DNA of 64,000 nt, taken from contig CAZKEL010000001.1 in assembly GCA_964551815.1 (NCBI GenBank), forward strand, positions 33,017-97,016, written 5' to 3'. Shown here piece by piece: positions 27,178-37,210 of the stretch. This DNA is from D37C17 sp964551815. GTDB lineage: Bacteria; Fidelibacterota; Marinisomatia; SCGC-AAA003-L08; D37C17. The translations under genes and the position numbers were made by a program. Below the pieces are notes generated by a model. It was not told where the DNA came from. It was given only the letters and a program-made list of their open reading frames with translations, and ran no database searches. Every line of letters starts with the position of its first letter. Position 1 is the stretch's first letter.

Positions 27178-27918
27178 TCATGTATGACTTAAAAATACAG
27201 GCAAACTGATAATTGCCATGTCATAAAATATATGAGTATATACCACTATACCTAAGCCTCTGCTGATATAGAGAGCACCTAAAAAGACTCCTGCTATGCT
27301 GCGCAGGATAAAACCTTTAAAAGTAAATACATCTCCAAATACTCCGATATAATGAAATAATGAAAAGAGTACTGCCGAAAAAAGGATAGCAATACAAATG
27401 GCAAAAAATTGGGAATATCCTAGTCCTTGTTCGATAAAGAAGGAAACCAAGGTAATAGCACCTGCTCTGAAAAGTAATTCTTCCCAAATGCCTGCACCTA
27501 TTGCCAAATAAAATTGTTCGGGAATCACATTTCGCTGCATGATAGACAGGAGGAGATTTTCAGAAATACCCATTATCAGGATGAATCCTGCTGTCCAAAT
27601 AAGGCTTTCCAAAAACATAAATAACAGAAAAGAAATTTTCAGTCTGCCTTGCCCAATGACCTTTCTGTTAATCCATAACATTCCTAAAAATATGATAATA
27701 AGAATGGCTCCATATAAAATTTCAGAGAATTCCCCAAAACCAAAAAACATCTGTCGCAGAAAAACATCCGCACCATTTCTTAATTCATGGGATGATTCGA
27801 AATACTGAATCCAGCACATACTTTCATATAAAAAAAGCATGGGGAGAATAAATAATATGGAGTAGAAAATATTACTCGTGGTCTTCAGATAAGAAAAGGA
27901 AAGGTATTTATCAGTCAT
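27178..27918 (-). CDS. CPBP family intramembrane metalloprotease
   Basis: A 246-residue protein with about seven membrane helices and the CAAX-protease/bacteriocin-processing (ABI) motifs: 'WEELLFRAGA' (EExxxR, near 145), 'FSLFHYIG' (near 188) and a later 'YTHIFYDM' supplying the third site near 225. These are glutamyl-type intramembrane peptidases; the bacterial substrates are mostly unknown. It overlaps the lepA stop by eight bases. Confidence 0.88.
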   Translation of the reverse strand: MTDKYLSFSYLKTTSNIFYSILFILPMLFLYESMCWIQYFESSHELRNGADVFLRQMFFGFGEFSEILYGAILIIIFLGMLWINRKVIGQGRLKISFLLFMFLESLIWTAGFILIMGISENLLLSIMQRNVIPEQFYLAIGAGIWEELLFRAGAITLVSFFIEQGLGYSQFFAICIAILFSAVLFSLFHYIGVFGDVFTFKGFILRSIAGVFLGALYISRGLGIVVYTHIFYDMAIISLPVFLSHT

Positions 27919-29713
27919 TGTCCATTTTTAATACTGCCAAGAATGCTTCCTGTGGAAGTTCTACAATTCCTACCTGTTTCATGCGTTTTTTTCCCGATTT
28001 TTGTTTTTCCAATAATTTTCGTTTACGGGTAATATCCCCTCCGTAGCATTTGGCCGTTACATTTTTTCTGAATGCTTTCACTGTCTCACGAGAGATAATC
28101 TTGCTTCCAATAGATGCCTGAATGGGAATTTCAAATTGTTGGCGGTGAATTTCCTTTTTCAATTTCTTACACAAAATGGATCCCTGTCTGAAGGCATTAT
28201 CCCGGTGAACTATGATACTGAGAGCATCCACAATTTCACCGGCTATTCGAACATCCAGTTTCACCAGATCTCCTGCATTATCTTCAGTCAACTCATAGTC
28301 AAAGGAGGCATAACCTCTACTTGTAGATTTTAATTTTTCGAAAAAATCATAAATAATTTCCCCTAAAGGCATATCGAAAATAAGCTGTACCTTTTCCTGA
28401 GAGAGGTAATTGGTGGAGCTATATACTCCGCGTTTATTTATGCACAATTTCATAATACCACCAATGAATTCTGAAGGAGCAATGATTTCAGCTTTTATAT
28501 AGGGTTCATAAATACTGTCCATATCACCAGCAGGAGGTAATTCAGTAGGGTTATCTATTTGTATATGTTCCCCATTTTTCATATTTACCTGATAGCTCAC
28601 ATTAGGGCTGGTAGTAATCAGGTTCATATCAAATTCTCTTTCTAATCGTTCTTGCACAATTTCCATGTGCAGCGGTCCTAAAAAACCACATCTGAAGCCG
28701 AAACCAAGAGCTGTTGAGGTATTGGGTTCAAAAGAAAGCGCAGCATCATTTAATTGTAATTTTTCAAGGCTGGTGCGCAAATCTTCATAATCCTTTGAGT
28801 CTATGGGATACATACCACTAAACACCATGGGTTTTACGGGTTGATAGCCGGGAAGGGGAGTATCAGCCAGATTAGTTTTAACCGTTAAGGTATCCCCTAC
28901 ACTGACCTCTGACACATTTTTAATATTAGTAACCACATAGCCAACATCCCCAGCTTCTAATCTTTTCACGGGGATTTTTTCTATTTGCAAAACCCCAACT
29001 TCAGTAATTTCGTGAGACCCTTGTTTTGCAAAATATTGGGTAGTCATACCACGCTCCAAAAAACCGTCAACAATTCGCACATAGGGCACTACTCCCCTGA
29101 ATTGGTCAAATGTGGAATCAAAAATGAGAGCACGGGTACCTTTTTGGTCTGTGGTAACGGGATGTGGAATTCTGTCAATAATAGCTTTTAGAACTTCCTC
29201 TACGCCCGTCCCTTTTTTTGCAGAAATTGAGATTATTTCTTCGCGGTCACACCCTAAAAGGTCCACCATTTGATTTATGGCAGATTCAGGGTCAGCTCCC
29301 GGTGCATCAATTTTATTAATGATGGGGATGATTGACAAGTTTGCATCGGCTGCCAGATAGGCATTACTCACCGTTTGTGCTTCAACTCCCTGAGAAGCAT
29401 CCACAAGGAGTAAAGCCCCCTCACAGGCAGCCAGGCTTCGAGACACTTCATAGGCAAAATCAACATGACCGGGAGTATCAATCAGATTCAGTTTATAAGT
29501 CAGATTGTCAATGTGTTTATACTGCATCTGAATGGGATGAGATTTTATGGTTATGCCTCTCTCCCGTTCTAAATCCATATCATCCAAAACCTGAGACTGC
29601 ATTTGTTTTGCAGACAAAGTATGGGTAATTTCTAACAGCCTGTCAGCCAGGGTAGATTTCCCGTGATCAATATGGGCAATTATACAGAAATTTCTGATAA
29701 TCTCAAGATTCAT
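27911..29713 (-). CDS. lepA: Elongation factor 4 (LepA)
   Basis: A 600-residue translational GTPase of normal length. G1 is 'AHIDHGKST' (13-21), G2/G3 include 'RERGITIKSHPIQMQY' and 'DTPGHVDFAYEVSRSL', and G4 is 'NKIDAPGADP'. The LepA-specific C-terminal domain ends in 'GKKRMKQVGIVELPQEAF'. EF4 acts on ribosomes, promoting back-translocation or initiation/assembly steps under stress. It is followed by the CPBP protease with an eight-base overlap. Confidence 0.98.
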   Translation of the reverse strand: MNLEIIRNFCIIAHIDHGKSTLADRLLEITHTLSAKQMQSQVLDDMDLERERGITIKSHPIQMQYKHIDNLTYKLNLIDTPGHVDFAYEVSRSLAACEGALLLVDASQGVEAQTVSNAYLAADANLSIIPIINKIDAPGADPESAINQMVDLLGCDREEIISISAKKGTGVEEVLKAIIDRIPHPVTTDQKGTRALIFDSTFDQFRGVVPYVRIVDGFLERGMTTQYFAKQGSHEITEVGVLQIEKIPVKRLEAGDVGYVVTNIKNVSEVSVGDTLTVKTNLADTPLPGYQPVKPMVFSGMYPIDSKDYEDLRTSLEKLQLNDAALSFEPNTSTALGFGFRCGFLGPLHMEIVQERLEREFDMNLITTSPNVSYQVNMKNGEHIQIDNPTELPPAGDMDSIYEPYIKAEIIAPSEFIGGIMKLCINKRGVYSSTNYLSQEKVQLIFDMPLGEIIYDFFEKLKSTSRGYASFDYELTEDNAGDLVKLDVRIAGEIVDALSIIVHRDNAFRQGSILCKKLKKEIHRQQFEIPIQASIGSKIISRETVKAFRKNVTAKCYGGDITRKRKLLEKQKSGKKRMKQVGIVELPQEAFLAVLKMDND

Positions 29714-29753
29714 GTAATTTGGATTTATAATATAAAGGGTTAATTACAGGTGA

Positions 29754-30539
29754 TTACGCACCGGTAAAATTAGGCTTACGCTTTTCAATAAACGCAGATA
29801 AACCTTCTTTTGTATCTTCAGTTTCAAATAGGGTGGAAAATTGTTCCTGTTCAACTGATAAACCTTCCTTCAGGGATAGATCAAGTCCTCTATTGACAGC
29901 ATTTATTGTCTTCGATACTGCTATAGGTGCATTTGAGGCAATTTTTTCAGCAGATTTCATTACAGAATCCATAAGTGTATCAAATGGAAATACAGCATTA
30001 ACCAATCCCATTGAAGCAGCTTTATCAGCTGTAATAGAATTTCCGGAAAGTAGTATTTCCAGTGCTAATCCTTTTCCTACAATGCGTGGAAGCCTTTGGG
30101 TACCTCCAAAGCCTGCAATGAGTCCCAACCCAACTTCCGGCTGTCCAAACAGAGCATTCTCAGAGGCATAACGGAAATGACATGCCAAGGCAAATTCACA
30201 GCCGCCCCCAAGGGCAAAACCATTCACAGCTGCTATTATAGGTAAAGGAAGGGATTCTATTTTAACGGTGAGGTCTTGGCCAAGTTTTGAAAATTGTTCT
30301 GCTTCTCTCATATCCATGGAGGCCATTGCTTTAATATCAGCACCGGCAATAAATGCCTTTTCCCCTTTTCCGGTAAGAATGATGGCTCGAATAGAACTAT
30401 CTTTGGTCACTTCATCTAATAATTTAGAAAGTGATTCTAACACTGCACTATTTAAGGCATTGTATTGATCCGGCCGGTTAATGGTTAAAATTGCTATATG
30501 ATTATTTTTGTCTAAGGTTACTACACTCATTTTCTCCAA
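29754..30539 (-). CDS. Enoyl-CoA hydratase/isomerase family protein
   Basis: A 261-residue crotonase. The oxyanion-hole segments 'KAFIAGADIKAM' (61-72) and 'NGFALGGGCEFALACH' (105-120) are intact. The catalytic glutamates lie in 'GGGCEFA' and 'GQPEVGLGLIAGFGGTQR' (near 137), the arrangement of true enoyl-CoA hydratases. It hydrates trans-2-enoyl-CoA in fatty or amino acid breakdown. It overlaps trkH by 13 bases, an arrangement without evident functional meaning. It could serve the branched acyl-CoA pathway of the carboxylase 10 kb away. Confidence 0.92.
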   Translation of the reverse strand: MEKMSVVTLDKNNHIAILTINRPDQYNALNSAVLESLSKLLDEVTKDSSIRAIILTGKGEKAFIAGADIKAMASMDMREAEQFSKLGQDLTVKIESLPLPIIAAVNGFALGGGCEFALACHFRYASENALFGQPEVGLGLIAGFGGTQRLPRIVGKGLALEILLSGNSITADKAASMGLVNAVFPFDTLMDSVMKSAEKIASNAPIAVSKTINAVNRGLDLSLKEGLSVEQEQFSTLFETEDTKEGLSAFIEKRKPNFTGA

Positions 30540-31987
30540 AAACTCCTACTAAAAAGTACCATAACTGTAAAAATTTCTAAACGACCTAATAACATACAAA
30601 AGCTGGTCAGCCATTTAGCAAAATCGGTTAATCCCCCCCAATTATCTGCAGGTCCGATTGCACCCAAACCGGGACCTATATTTCCTATTGCAGACGCAGA
30701 TGCAGTAAGGGATGTGGTTAAGTCTAACCCTGTGGCTGCCAAAACTATGGCAGTGATAGCAAAAATAATGACATAAAATAAATAGAACCCAAGAGTTGCA
30801 CGAACCACATCATCGTCAATTGATTTCTTGCCAATGGTAATATTAAATACCCCCTTAGGATGAATTAATTTCCTAATTTCAAAAATGAGATATCTGAAGA
30901 TTAAGATAGACCGAATTATTTTCATACCACCCGTTGTTGACCCGGCTGATCCTCCGATAAACAACAAAAAGAAAACGATAGTTTTTGACAAAGGAGGCCA
31001 AGATTCAAAATCTTCTGTACCAAACCCTGTGGTAGTTAACAACGAAATTGCAGTAAAAACAGAATGTCTAAGTGAATCAAAATTAAGTTTATAAAATTCG
31101 GAATTAGAAAGATCAATTAAAAATATTAAGCTGAATAACCCTATTAAAATTGTATAAACTGTAAATTCCCTATCTTTAAAATATTCTGCTTCTCCTTTGG
31201 CAATGAACAAATAATGGAGAGAAAAATTGGTAGCTGCACAAAACATAAAAAAAATAATGGTCCATTGGATTAAACTGCCATAAGCGGCGATACTTGCATT
31301 TTTAGTAGAAAACCCTCCTGTAGCCATGGTTCCAAATGAATGGCAGATTGCATCAAACCAGAACATTCCTTCCAATCGTAAAATGAGGGTTTCTATGAGG
31401 ACAAACCCTACATAGATTCCCCAGAGTAGTTTGGCTGTCTGTTTTACCCGAGGGGTAAGTTTATCTGCAGTTGGTCCTGCAACTTCAGCTCTAAATAACT
31501 GTACACCTCCCATCCCCAGCATTGGTAAAATAGCAATACTAAAGACAATTATTCCCATACCTCCAATAAAATGGGTGAAACTTCTCCAAAATAATAATCC
31601 ATGGGGTAGATCTTCAATCTGATGAGTGGTGGAATGCCCTAACACTGAGGCACCAGTTGTGGTGAGACCACTCATAGCCTCAAAAAAGGAGTTGGTATAG
31701 TTTAAATATCCTGAAAAGTAAAACGGAAGTGCACTGAAAATAGCAATGGCAATCCAGCCAATGGTTACTATAGCAAAACCATCCCTGACACTTAATTCTT
31801 TTTTCTCTCGCTTTCTAAAAAGAAGCAGAAGCAATCCTCCCACTAAAATAGTGGTTAACATTGCCTGTAAAATAGGTATAAGGTCGGACTCTCCATAATA
31901 AAGACTCCATAAAGCTGAAATTGCCATGGAAATTCCTAATATGACTAACAGGAACCCAATGGTAAAAAATGATTGACTGCGGATCAT
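30527..31987 (-). CDS. trkH: Trk/Ktr potassium uptake system membrane subunit TrkH
   Basis: A 486-residue channel-like protein with four pore repeats. 'SGLTTTGASVLG' (near 105), 'MATGGFSTKNAS' (near 220), 'LLTTTGFGTEDFE' (near 315) and 'SASAIGNIGPGLG' (near 430) supply the selectivity-filter glycines. 'GGSAGSTTGGMKIIR' (near 345) is the conserved intramembrane loop. It imports K+ together with the cytosolic TrkA, whose gene is 10 bases upstream. Confidence 0.96.
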   Translation of the reverse strand: MIRSQSFFTIGFLLVILGISMAISALWSLYYGESDLIPILQAMLTTILVGGLLLLLFRKREKKELSVRDGFAIVTIGWIAIAIFSALPFYFSGYLNYTNSFFEAMSGLTTTGASVLGHSTTHQIEDLPHGLLFWRSFTHFIGGMGIIVFSIAILPMLGMGGVQLFRAEVAGPTADKLTPRVKQTAKLLWGIYVGFVLIETLILRLEGMFWFDAICHSFGTMATGGFSTKNASIAAYGSLIQWTIIFFMFCAATNFSLHYLFIAKGEAEYFKDREFTVYTILIGLFSLIFLIDLSNSEFYKLNFDSLRHSVFTAISLLTTTGFGTEDFESWPPLSKTIVFFLLFIGGSAGSTTGGMKIIRSILIFRYLIFEIRKLIHPKGVFNITIGKKSIDDDVVRATLGFYLFYVIIFAITAIVLAATGLDLTTSLTASASAIGNIGPGLGAIGPADNWGGLTDFAKWLTSFCMLLGRLEIFTVMVLFSRSFWRK

Positions 31988-31997
31988 TTAAAAAGAT

Positions 31998-33347
31998 TTA
32001 TTGAAAGAGACTCTCCGCCTTAGAGATACTTTCCTCTTTAGTCATTAGAAGCAGTTCATCTCCAGGAAGGAGTTCAGTATGGAGATTTGGAATTAGAATT
32101 TCACCGTTTCTGCTGATTGATCCTATACATAAATCTTCAGGGAGTTGGTCAATATTATATCGTTTTTTCAAATATTTGCATTCTGGGTTCACGCTTAATT
32201 CTAAAACATCTACATCAATGTCTTCAAATCTTGATACGGGCAGATCCTGTTGATCTGAACGGATTAGATTAAGAACTTCATTTACTGCTGAGATATTTTT
32301 ACTAACAACGGCATCTACACCAATACGACGGATAGCACGAATATAATTAGTAGTGTTTATATGTAAAATAACCTGCTTAACCCCATAATGTTTTACTAAT
32401 AAACTTGCTAATATATTAGTTTGTTCACTTTCTGTTGCAGCGATAAAACAATCTGTCTGTTGAATATTTTCCGAGGTAAGAAAATCAATTTCAAGACCAT
32501 CTGCATCTAAAATGAGTGTGTCTGTTAACTTTTTTCCAATTTCTTTCGCTTTTTCATGATTTTTTTCAATTATACGTACATTATAATCGGTTTGCAGAGA
32601 TTTTGCCAACAGTCTTCCTATTTTACCTGCTCCCAGAATCATCACATTTTTTACTTTAAATGCAGGTTTCCCTGCCATTCTCTGTATTTCCGGCATATTC
32701 TTTACTTTTCCTAAAAAATATGCAATATCTCCTTTTTTGTACGAAGTATGGTTATGGGGTATAAAACTTTCATTATCTCTGATCATTAAAGCCAGTTTAT
32801 GAGGTATATATGGATTTGACAATTCTACATTTTTTACATTTCTTCCAATAAGTGGCGAGGAATGATCCAATTGAATCCCCACCATGTTAATCTTGCCATT
32901 TTTAAACTCCAGCAGATCAACTGCCGATGTTTGACGGATTAGATTTTCAATATCCTTTTGGGCTGCCCTTTCAGGATATACTACATGGTCAATACCAAAT
33001 TGGTCAGGCGTAATTATTGCAGAGCGATGAGAATATTCAGTATTGCGTAATCTGCAAATAATTTTTTTTGCGCCCATCTCATAGGCAGATTTAGCGGCAA
33101 CTAAGTTTACTTCATCAATTCGTGTGAGTGCCAGAAGATAGTCAACCTGGGGCATATCTATTTGTTGCAGTATTCTCTGGGAAGCACCGTCTCCAATTAA
33201 TACCCTGGCATCAATTGAGTTTTTAATCCTCTGACATTTTTCAGGGCTAATATCAATGACGGTAATTTCATAATTTTCTTTGCTAAGAGTTTTAGTAAGA
33301 TTAAATCCTACTTCTCCGACTCCGATAACAACAATTTTAATATCCAT
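31998..33347 (-). CDS. trkA: Trk system potassium uptake regulatory protein TrkA
   Basis: A 449-residue cytosolic protein with two RCK modules in tandem. Each has a Rossmann NAD-binding N-domain ('IVVIGVGEVGFNLTKTL' at 4-20 and 'VMILGAGKIGRLLAKSL' near 232) and a TrkA_C domain. The length and duplication match TrkA, not the single-module KtrA. It gates the TrkH pore in response to nucleotides. It is the first gene of the trkA-trkH pair, following the strong terminator at 33417-33438. Confidence 0.96.
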   Translation of the reverse strand: MDIKIVVIGVGEVGFNLTKTLSKENYEITVIDISPEKCQRIKNSIDARVLIGDGASQRILQQIDMPQVDYLLALTRIDEVNLVAAKSAYEMGAKKIICRLRNTEYSHRSAIITPDQFGIDHVVYPERAAQKDIENLIRQTSAVDLLEFKNGKINMVGIQLDHSSPLIGRNVKNVELSNPYIPHKLALMIRDNESFIPHNHTSYKKGDIAYFLGKVKNMPEIQRMAGKPAFKVKNVMILGAGKIGRLLAKSLQTDYNVRIIEKNHEKAKEIGKKLTDTLILDADGLEIDFLTSENIQQTDCFIAATESEQTNILASLLVKHYGVKQVILHINTTNYIRAIRRIGVDAVVSKNISAVNEVLNLIRSDQQDLPVSRFEDIDVDVLELSVNPECKYLKKRYNIDQLPEDLCIGSISRNGEILIPNLHTELLPGDELLLMTKEESISKAESLFQ

Positions 33348-33416
33348 AACGGTATGAATATTACTTGGATGTTTTTCTTTAATCCAACAGTAATTGCATA
33401 AGTTTAAGGTAAAAAA

Positions 33417-33438
33417 AAGCCCGGCAAACGCCGGGCTT
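33417..33438 (-). terminator. Strong rho-independent terminator
   Basis: A perfect nine-base-pair stem AAGCCCGGC/GCCGGGCTT with a four-base loop is followed on the minus strand by an eight-T run. It ends the transcript of the cohesin-like gene 24 bases upstream, and a T-run on the other side makes it potentially bidirectional. It separates that gene from trkAH. Confidence 0.92.
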
Positions 33439-33461
33439 AAAAAAGGAAGTAATAAATATGG

Positions 33462-34223
33462 TTATTTCAACAACGTCATAGTGATCGTTTCAGAATACCC
33501 TGGGGCATTCATTTTAAGAATATAACGACCACTTGCCACAGCCTGTCCTTTATCATTCAAACCATTCCAAACTACAGAATGATAAGTTGCATCCTGGTAT
33601 TGATTTACCAAGCTATTAACTTCAGCACCTTTCAGGTCATACACAATGATAGATACCTTTCCGGGCTCAGCTAATTGGTAGTCAATAGTTGTAGATGGAT
33701 TGAATGGATTGGGATAATTGTCAGACAATGAGGTTTTCTGTGGGGTAACAAATGAAACTTCATAAGTGGATGTTGAAACACTCACTTCTTCACCAGCTTG
33801 ACCGGCTAAAGTTACATCTGTTAATTCCACCAAAGAATTGCCTGTGAATTTATCCGCAGGTTTAAAGTTAATATCAATCAAATCTCCAATGCGAGTTTGG
33901 TTTATATCCAGTATTTTCTCACCATTCATGCCAAACATGAGTACGCGTGCAGATCCATCATCTTTTACACGGCTGTAAATATTTACACCGGCAACTTTTG
34001 ATATGATTGCATCTTCCGTCAGGGTGAGCTCAGCCGGATTATATTTAACATCAAACTGAACACCGTAAATATCAACTTCAGACTCAACTGTCAGGTTTAA
34101 ATTTGATTTAACAGATTTTTGACCATTAATACTTGCACCTTTAGAAGCGATTGTTGCTTCGCTTGAAAAGACAAAAGTAAGGCCAACTATTAAAGCAATA
34201 CCTTTTATTTTCATTGTTTTCAT
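33462..34223 (-). CDS. Secreted cohesin-like protein with FlgD-like C-terminal sorting domain
   Basis: A 253-residue exported protein. A signal peptide spans residues 1-27. A cohesin-type beta domain ('VYGVQF'-like 'DIYGVQFDVKYNPAELTL' near 51-68) runs to about 155. The C-terminus (from about 165) starts with 'NYPNPFNPSTTIDYQLAEPG' and ends in a beta sandwich, the type IX-like sorting/FlgD-like domain of FCB-group bacteria. The gene stands alone, with a good GGGAG ribosome binding site and a strong terminator, suggesting an abundant separately regulated surface protein. The ligand is unknown; no dockerin is seen in the window. Confidence 0.85.
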   Translation of the reverse strand: MKTMKIKGIALIVGLTFVFSSEATIASKGASINGQKSVKSNLNLTVESEVDIYGVQFDVKYNPAELTLTEDAIISKVAGVNIYSRVKDDGSARVLMFGMNGEKILDINQTRIGDLIDINFKPADKFTGNSLVELTDVTLAGQAGEEVSVSTSTYEVSFVTPQKTSLSDNYPNPFNPSTTIDYQLAEPGKVSIIVYDLKGAEVNSLVNQYQDATYHSVVWNGLNDKGQAVASGRYILKMNAPGYSETITMTLLK

Positions 34224-34344
34224 TTTTAATACTCCCTTTTTATTTGTAAATAACTTAGCACATCCTCGTCTAATAAATCAAGTAATATTATTAGTTTTTT
34301 AAAATTATATAGACTACCCAATTACAGAATAGTTAACTTTCATT

Positions 34345-35601
34345 TTAGGCACCTACTCTTGCTATATTTCCTCCTGCCTCTTTTAACTTTTCTTCTATTC
34401 TTTCATACCCTCTGTCTATATGATATATTCGTGATATTTCGCTTTTCCCATTGGCTGCAAGGGCAGCTAATATGAGAGAGGCACTGGCTCTAATATCTGT
34501 TGACATAACTGGAGCCCCTCTTAATGAATTTGTACCAAAAATTTCTGCTTTATTCTGGGTGAGTTGAATATGGGCACCAAAACGAGTCAACTCAGCGATA
34601 TGGGTAAATCTGTCCGTATAAATATCATCAATGATGATGGAGTGTCCATCTGCACAAGTCATTAACGCCATCCATTGTGCCTGCAAATCCGTAGGGAATC
34701 CCGGGTAAATAGCAGTTACCATATTCACGGGATTTATTTTTTTAGATAGATTAGATACTTTGATCCAATCCTTTCCACAATCAACACAGACCCCTGCCTG
34801 CTGAAGAGAATCAAGGACTACTTTCAGGTGACCAGGATCAGCATTTGTTAAAGTAACCTCTCCACCGGTAATGGCAGCTGCAATAAGAAAGGTACCAGCC
34901 TCAATTCTGTCCGGAATGTTTTTATACTCGCCACTATTGTTCAACTTATTGATACCGGTAATGACCAGCCGGTCTGTTCCAATCCCATTTATGTGGGCTC
35001 CAAAACTGATTAAAAATTCACATAACGCTACTATTTCTGGTTCCATTGCAGCATTCGTAATAGTTGTAGTCCCCTCAGCATTTACTGCTGCCATGATTAT
35101 ATTTCCTGTTGCACCCACGCTTGATTTGTCAAAATGTATTTCAGTACCCCTTAATTTGCCTTTTGTCTGAATCATCCCTTCAGATAAAATAACTGAGGCT
35201 CCCATTTTTTCTAATGCCTTTAAATGAAAATCAACAGGTCTTGGTCCCCATGCACATCCTCCCGGCAGTGATACTTGTGCCTCTCCAAATCTTGACATGA
35301 AAGGACCTAATACATAAAAGGAAGCTCTCATCGTTTTTACTAATTCATAGGGAGCAATTGGCGTATCACACTGCTTTGTATTAATTTCCATGGTATTTTT
35401 GCTGTAGTTCACTGTTGCACCAACCATTTCTAATAATCGTTTCATTGTCAGTGTATCTCTTAAATTAGGGATATTATGAAGTAAATATTCACCAGGTTCA
35501 ATAATGGTTGCAGCCATTATCGGCAGTGCAGCATTTTTAGCTCCACTGATTGACAATTCCCCTTTGAGAGCGTTCCCGCCATGAATGATAAATTTATCCA
35601 T
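34345..35601 (-). CDS. murA: UDP-N-acetylglucosamine 1-carboxyvinyltransferase
   Basis: A 418-residue enzyme of standard length. Lys22 in 'SGAKNAALP' and the active-site Cys116 in 'LPGGCAWGPRPVDFHL' are both present, so it is the Cys form that is normally sensitive to fosfomycin. It transfers enolpyruvate from PEP to UDP-GlcNAc, the first committed step of peptidoglycan synthesis. It overlaps the stop of recN by eight bases. Confidence 0.98.
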   Translation of the reverse strand: MDKFIIHGGNALKGELSISGAKNAALPIMAATIIEPGEYLLHNIPNLRDTLTMKRLLEMVGATVNYSKNTMEINTKQCDTPIAPYELVKTMRASFYVLGPFMSRFGEAQVSLPGGCAWGPRPVDFHLKALEKMGASVILSEGMIQTKGKLRGTEIHFDKSSVGATGNIIMAAVNAEGTTTITNAAMEPEIVALCEFLISFGAHINGIGTDRLVITGINKLNNSGEYKNIPDRIEAGTFLIAAAITGGEVTLTNADPGHLKVVLDSLQQAGVCVDCGKDWIKVSNLSKKINPVNMVTAIYPGFPTDLQAQWMALMTCADGHSIIIDDIYTDRFTHIAELTRFGAHIQLTQNKAEIFGTNSLRGAPVMSTDIRASASLILAALAANGKSEISRIYHIDRGYERIEEKLKEAGGNIARVGA

Positions 35602-37210
35602 TTTCCTGTAGTAATTCCTTTGCTTTTTCCATACTCATATTTGAAATATTTTTACCGCTGATTAAGGATGCTATTTCTTCAATCCGCTCAACCATTTTCA
35701 GTTTTTTTATTTGGGATACATTTCTACCATTTCTCAATTGCTTACCTACCTTATAATGAGAACCGCCTTTCCCGGCAATTTGGGACAGATGGGTAATACA
35801 AATGATTTGATGGCTATTAGCCAGACTCTGTATAGTATTGCCTACGCGATCTGCTGTTTCCCCTGATATCCCTGAATCTACTTCATCAAATATAAGGGTT
35901 CCTACCATATCTTTAGATTGAAGTGACATCTTTATTGCAAGCATTATTCTTGAAATTTCACCCCCGGAAGCTATTTTTGATAAGGGGCGTAGATTTTCAC
36001 CAATATTGGTGGATATATAAAACTCTACGCTATCTGCACCATTAGCATTTATGGAATCATAATCAGAGTTTATTTCTATTTTTAATTCTGTTTTTGGCAT
36101 ATTCAAATGCTTAAGATTCTTTTGAATTGATTCCTCCAAAGATTTTGCCATAGTTTTTCTTAACTTCGTTATATTTTTCGCAGCGGATATTAACTCTTGA
36201 TTGAGGGAATTATTTTCTTCTTTAACTCTTTTAATATCTTCAGAATAACTTTCCGATTCCATTGTTTTTTTAAGAAGTTTATCCCGGTAATTGATAACAG
36301 AGTCCAATGTACCCCCATATTTCCTTTTAAGAGATTCTAAATCTCCAATGGTCGAAGAGAGTTTTTCTAATTCATTATCATCAATTACGATCCCATTTGC
36401 AATGGTTTCAATTTCCTGAATAATATCTTCAATTTCAATGCGTTGACTTTCTAATCTATTTAAAATGTTTTCAATAGCAGGATTAAATTGACTAATTGGC
36501 TTCAGGTTAGCTATTGAAGTAAGATATTGAGAAATTACAGAGGTACTACCGCCTGTTAAACTTTGCTTTGCGGTATCTAAACCAGAATAAAGTGCATTGG
36601 CATTAGCTAATTGATTATGATTGGAGATTATTTCTTTTTCAAATGAGTCCGAAAGAGTATGTTGGGTTAATTCCTCAAGTTGAAAGTCATGCAGTTCTTT
36701 CTTTTCTTCATATTCCTCTAAATGAATTTGAAGCGTCATTAATTTTATTATAGACTTTTCTCGATCAAGGTAAATCTTTTCTAGTTTTTGAATATCTGAA
36801 AGATAATCACCAAAAGCATCAAGATAATCAATATGGGTTTGAGGATTTAATAAATTCTGGTGATCATGCTGTCCGTGCAAGTCCGCTAATTTTGAGGTTA
36901 CAGTATTTAATTTTTTTTGAGTGACAGGTTCTTCATTAATATAGGTTTTGGACTGACCCTTCAACGTATAAATACGGCGGATAGTCGTAGATATTCCAAA
37001 TTCATAAAATTCGCCCTCAACTACCAGCGTGTCTTCCCCGCTGCGTAATAACTCTGAAGAAAATTTCTTACCTAAGAGTAATTGAATGGCTTTTATAATG
37101 AGAGATTTTCCTGCCCCGGTTTCACCAGTAATTATATTTAATCCACCACTGAATTGTATGTCTATTTCATCTATAATGGCCAGATTTTTTATGTGTAACG
37201 ACCGAAGCAT
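35594..37210 (-). CDS. recN: DNA repair protein RecN
   Basis: A 538-residue SMC-like ATPase. The Walker A 'GETGAGKS' is at 29-36, two coiled-coil arms lie about 150-360, and the C-terminal half has the signature 'ASGGEISRIMLAIKM' near 415 with Walker B 'LIFDEVDSGISGETA' near 440. RecN holds broken DNA ends together for recombination. It starts one base into the VanZ-like gene's stop region and overlaps murA. Confidence 0.97.
   Translation of the reverse strand: MLRSLHIKNLAIIDEIDIQFSGGLNIITGETGAGKSLIIKAIQLLLGKKFSSELLRSGEDTLVVEGEFYEFGISTTIRRIYTLKGQSKTYINEEPVTQKKLNTVTSKLADLHGQHDHQNLLNPQTHIDYLDAFGDYLSDIQKLEKIYLDREKSIIKLMTLQIHLEEYEEKKELHDFQLEELTQHTLSDSFEKEIISNHNQLANANALYSGLDTAKQSLTGGSTSVISQYLTSIANLKPISQFNPAIENILNRLESQRIEIEDIIQEIETIANGIVIDDNELEKLSSTIGDLESLKRKYGGTLDSVINYRDKLLKKTMESESYSEDIKRVKEENNSLNQELISAAKNITKLRKTMAKSLEESIQKNLKHLNMPKTELKIEINSDYDSINANGADSVEFYISTNIGENLRPLSKIASGGEISRIMLAIKMSLQSKDMVGTLIFDEVDSGISGETADRVGNTIQSLANSHQIICITHLSQIAGKGGSHYKVGKQLRNGRNVSQIKKLKMVERIEEIASLISGKNISNMSMEKAKELLQENG

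Noticed and set aside
34224..34344. Possible promoter with TATAAT-like box before the cohesin-like gene
   Set aside because: No -35 element at suitable spacing; only the ribosome binding site is convincing.
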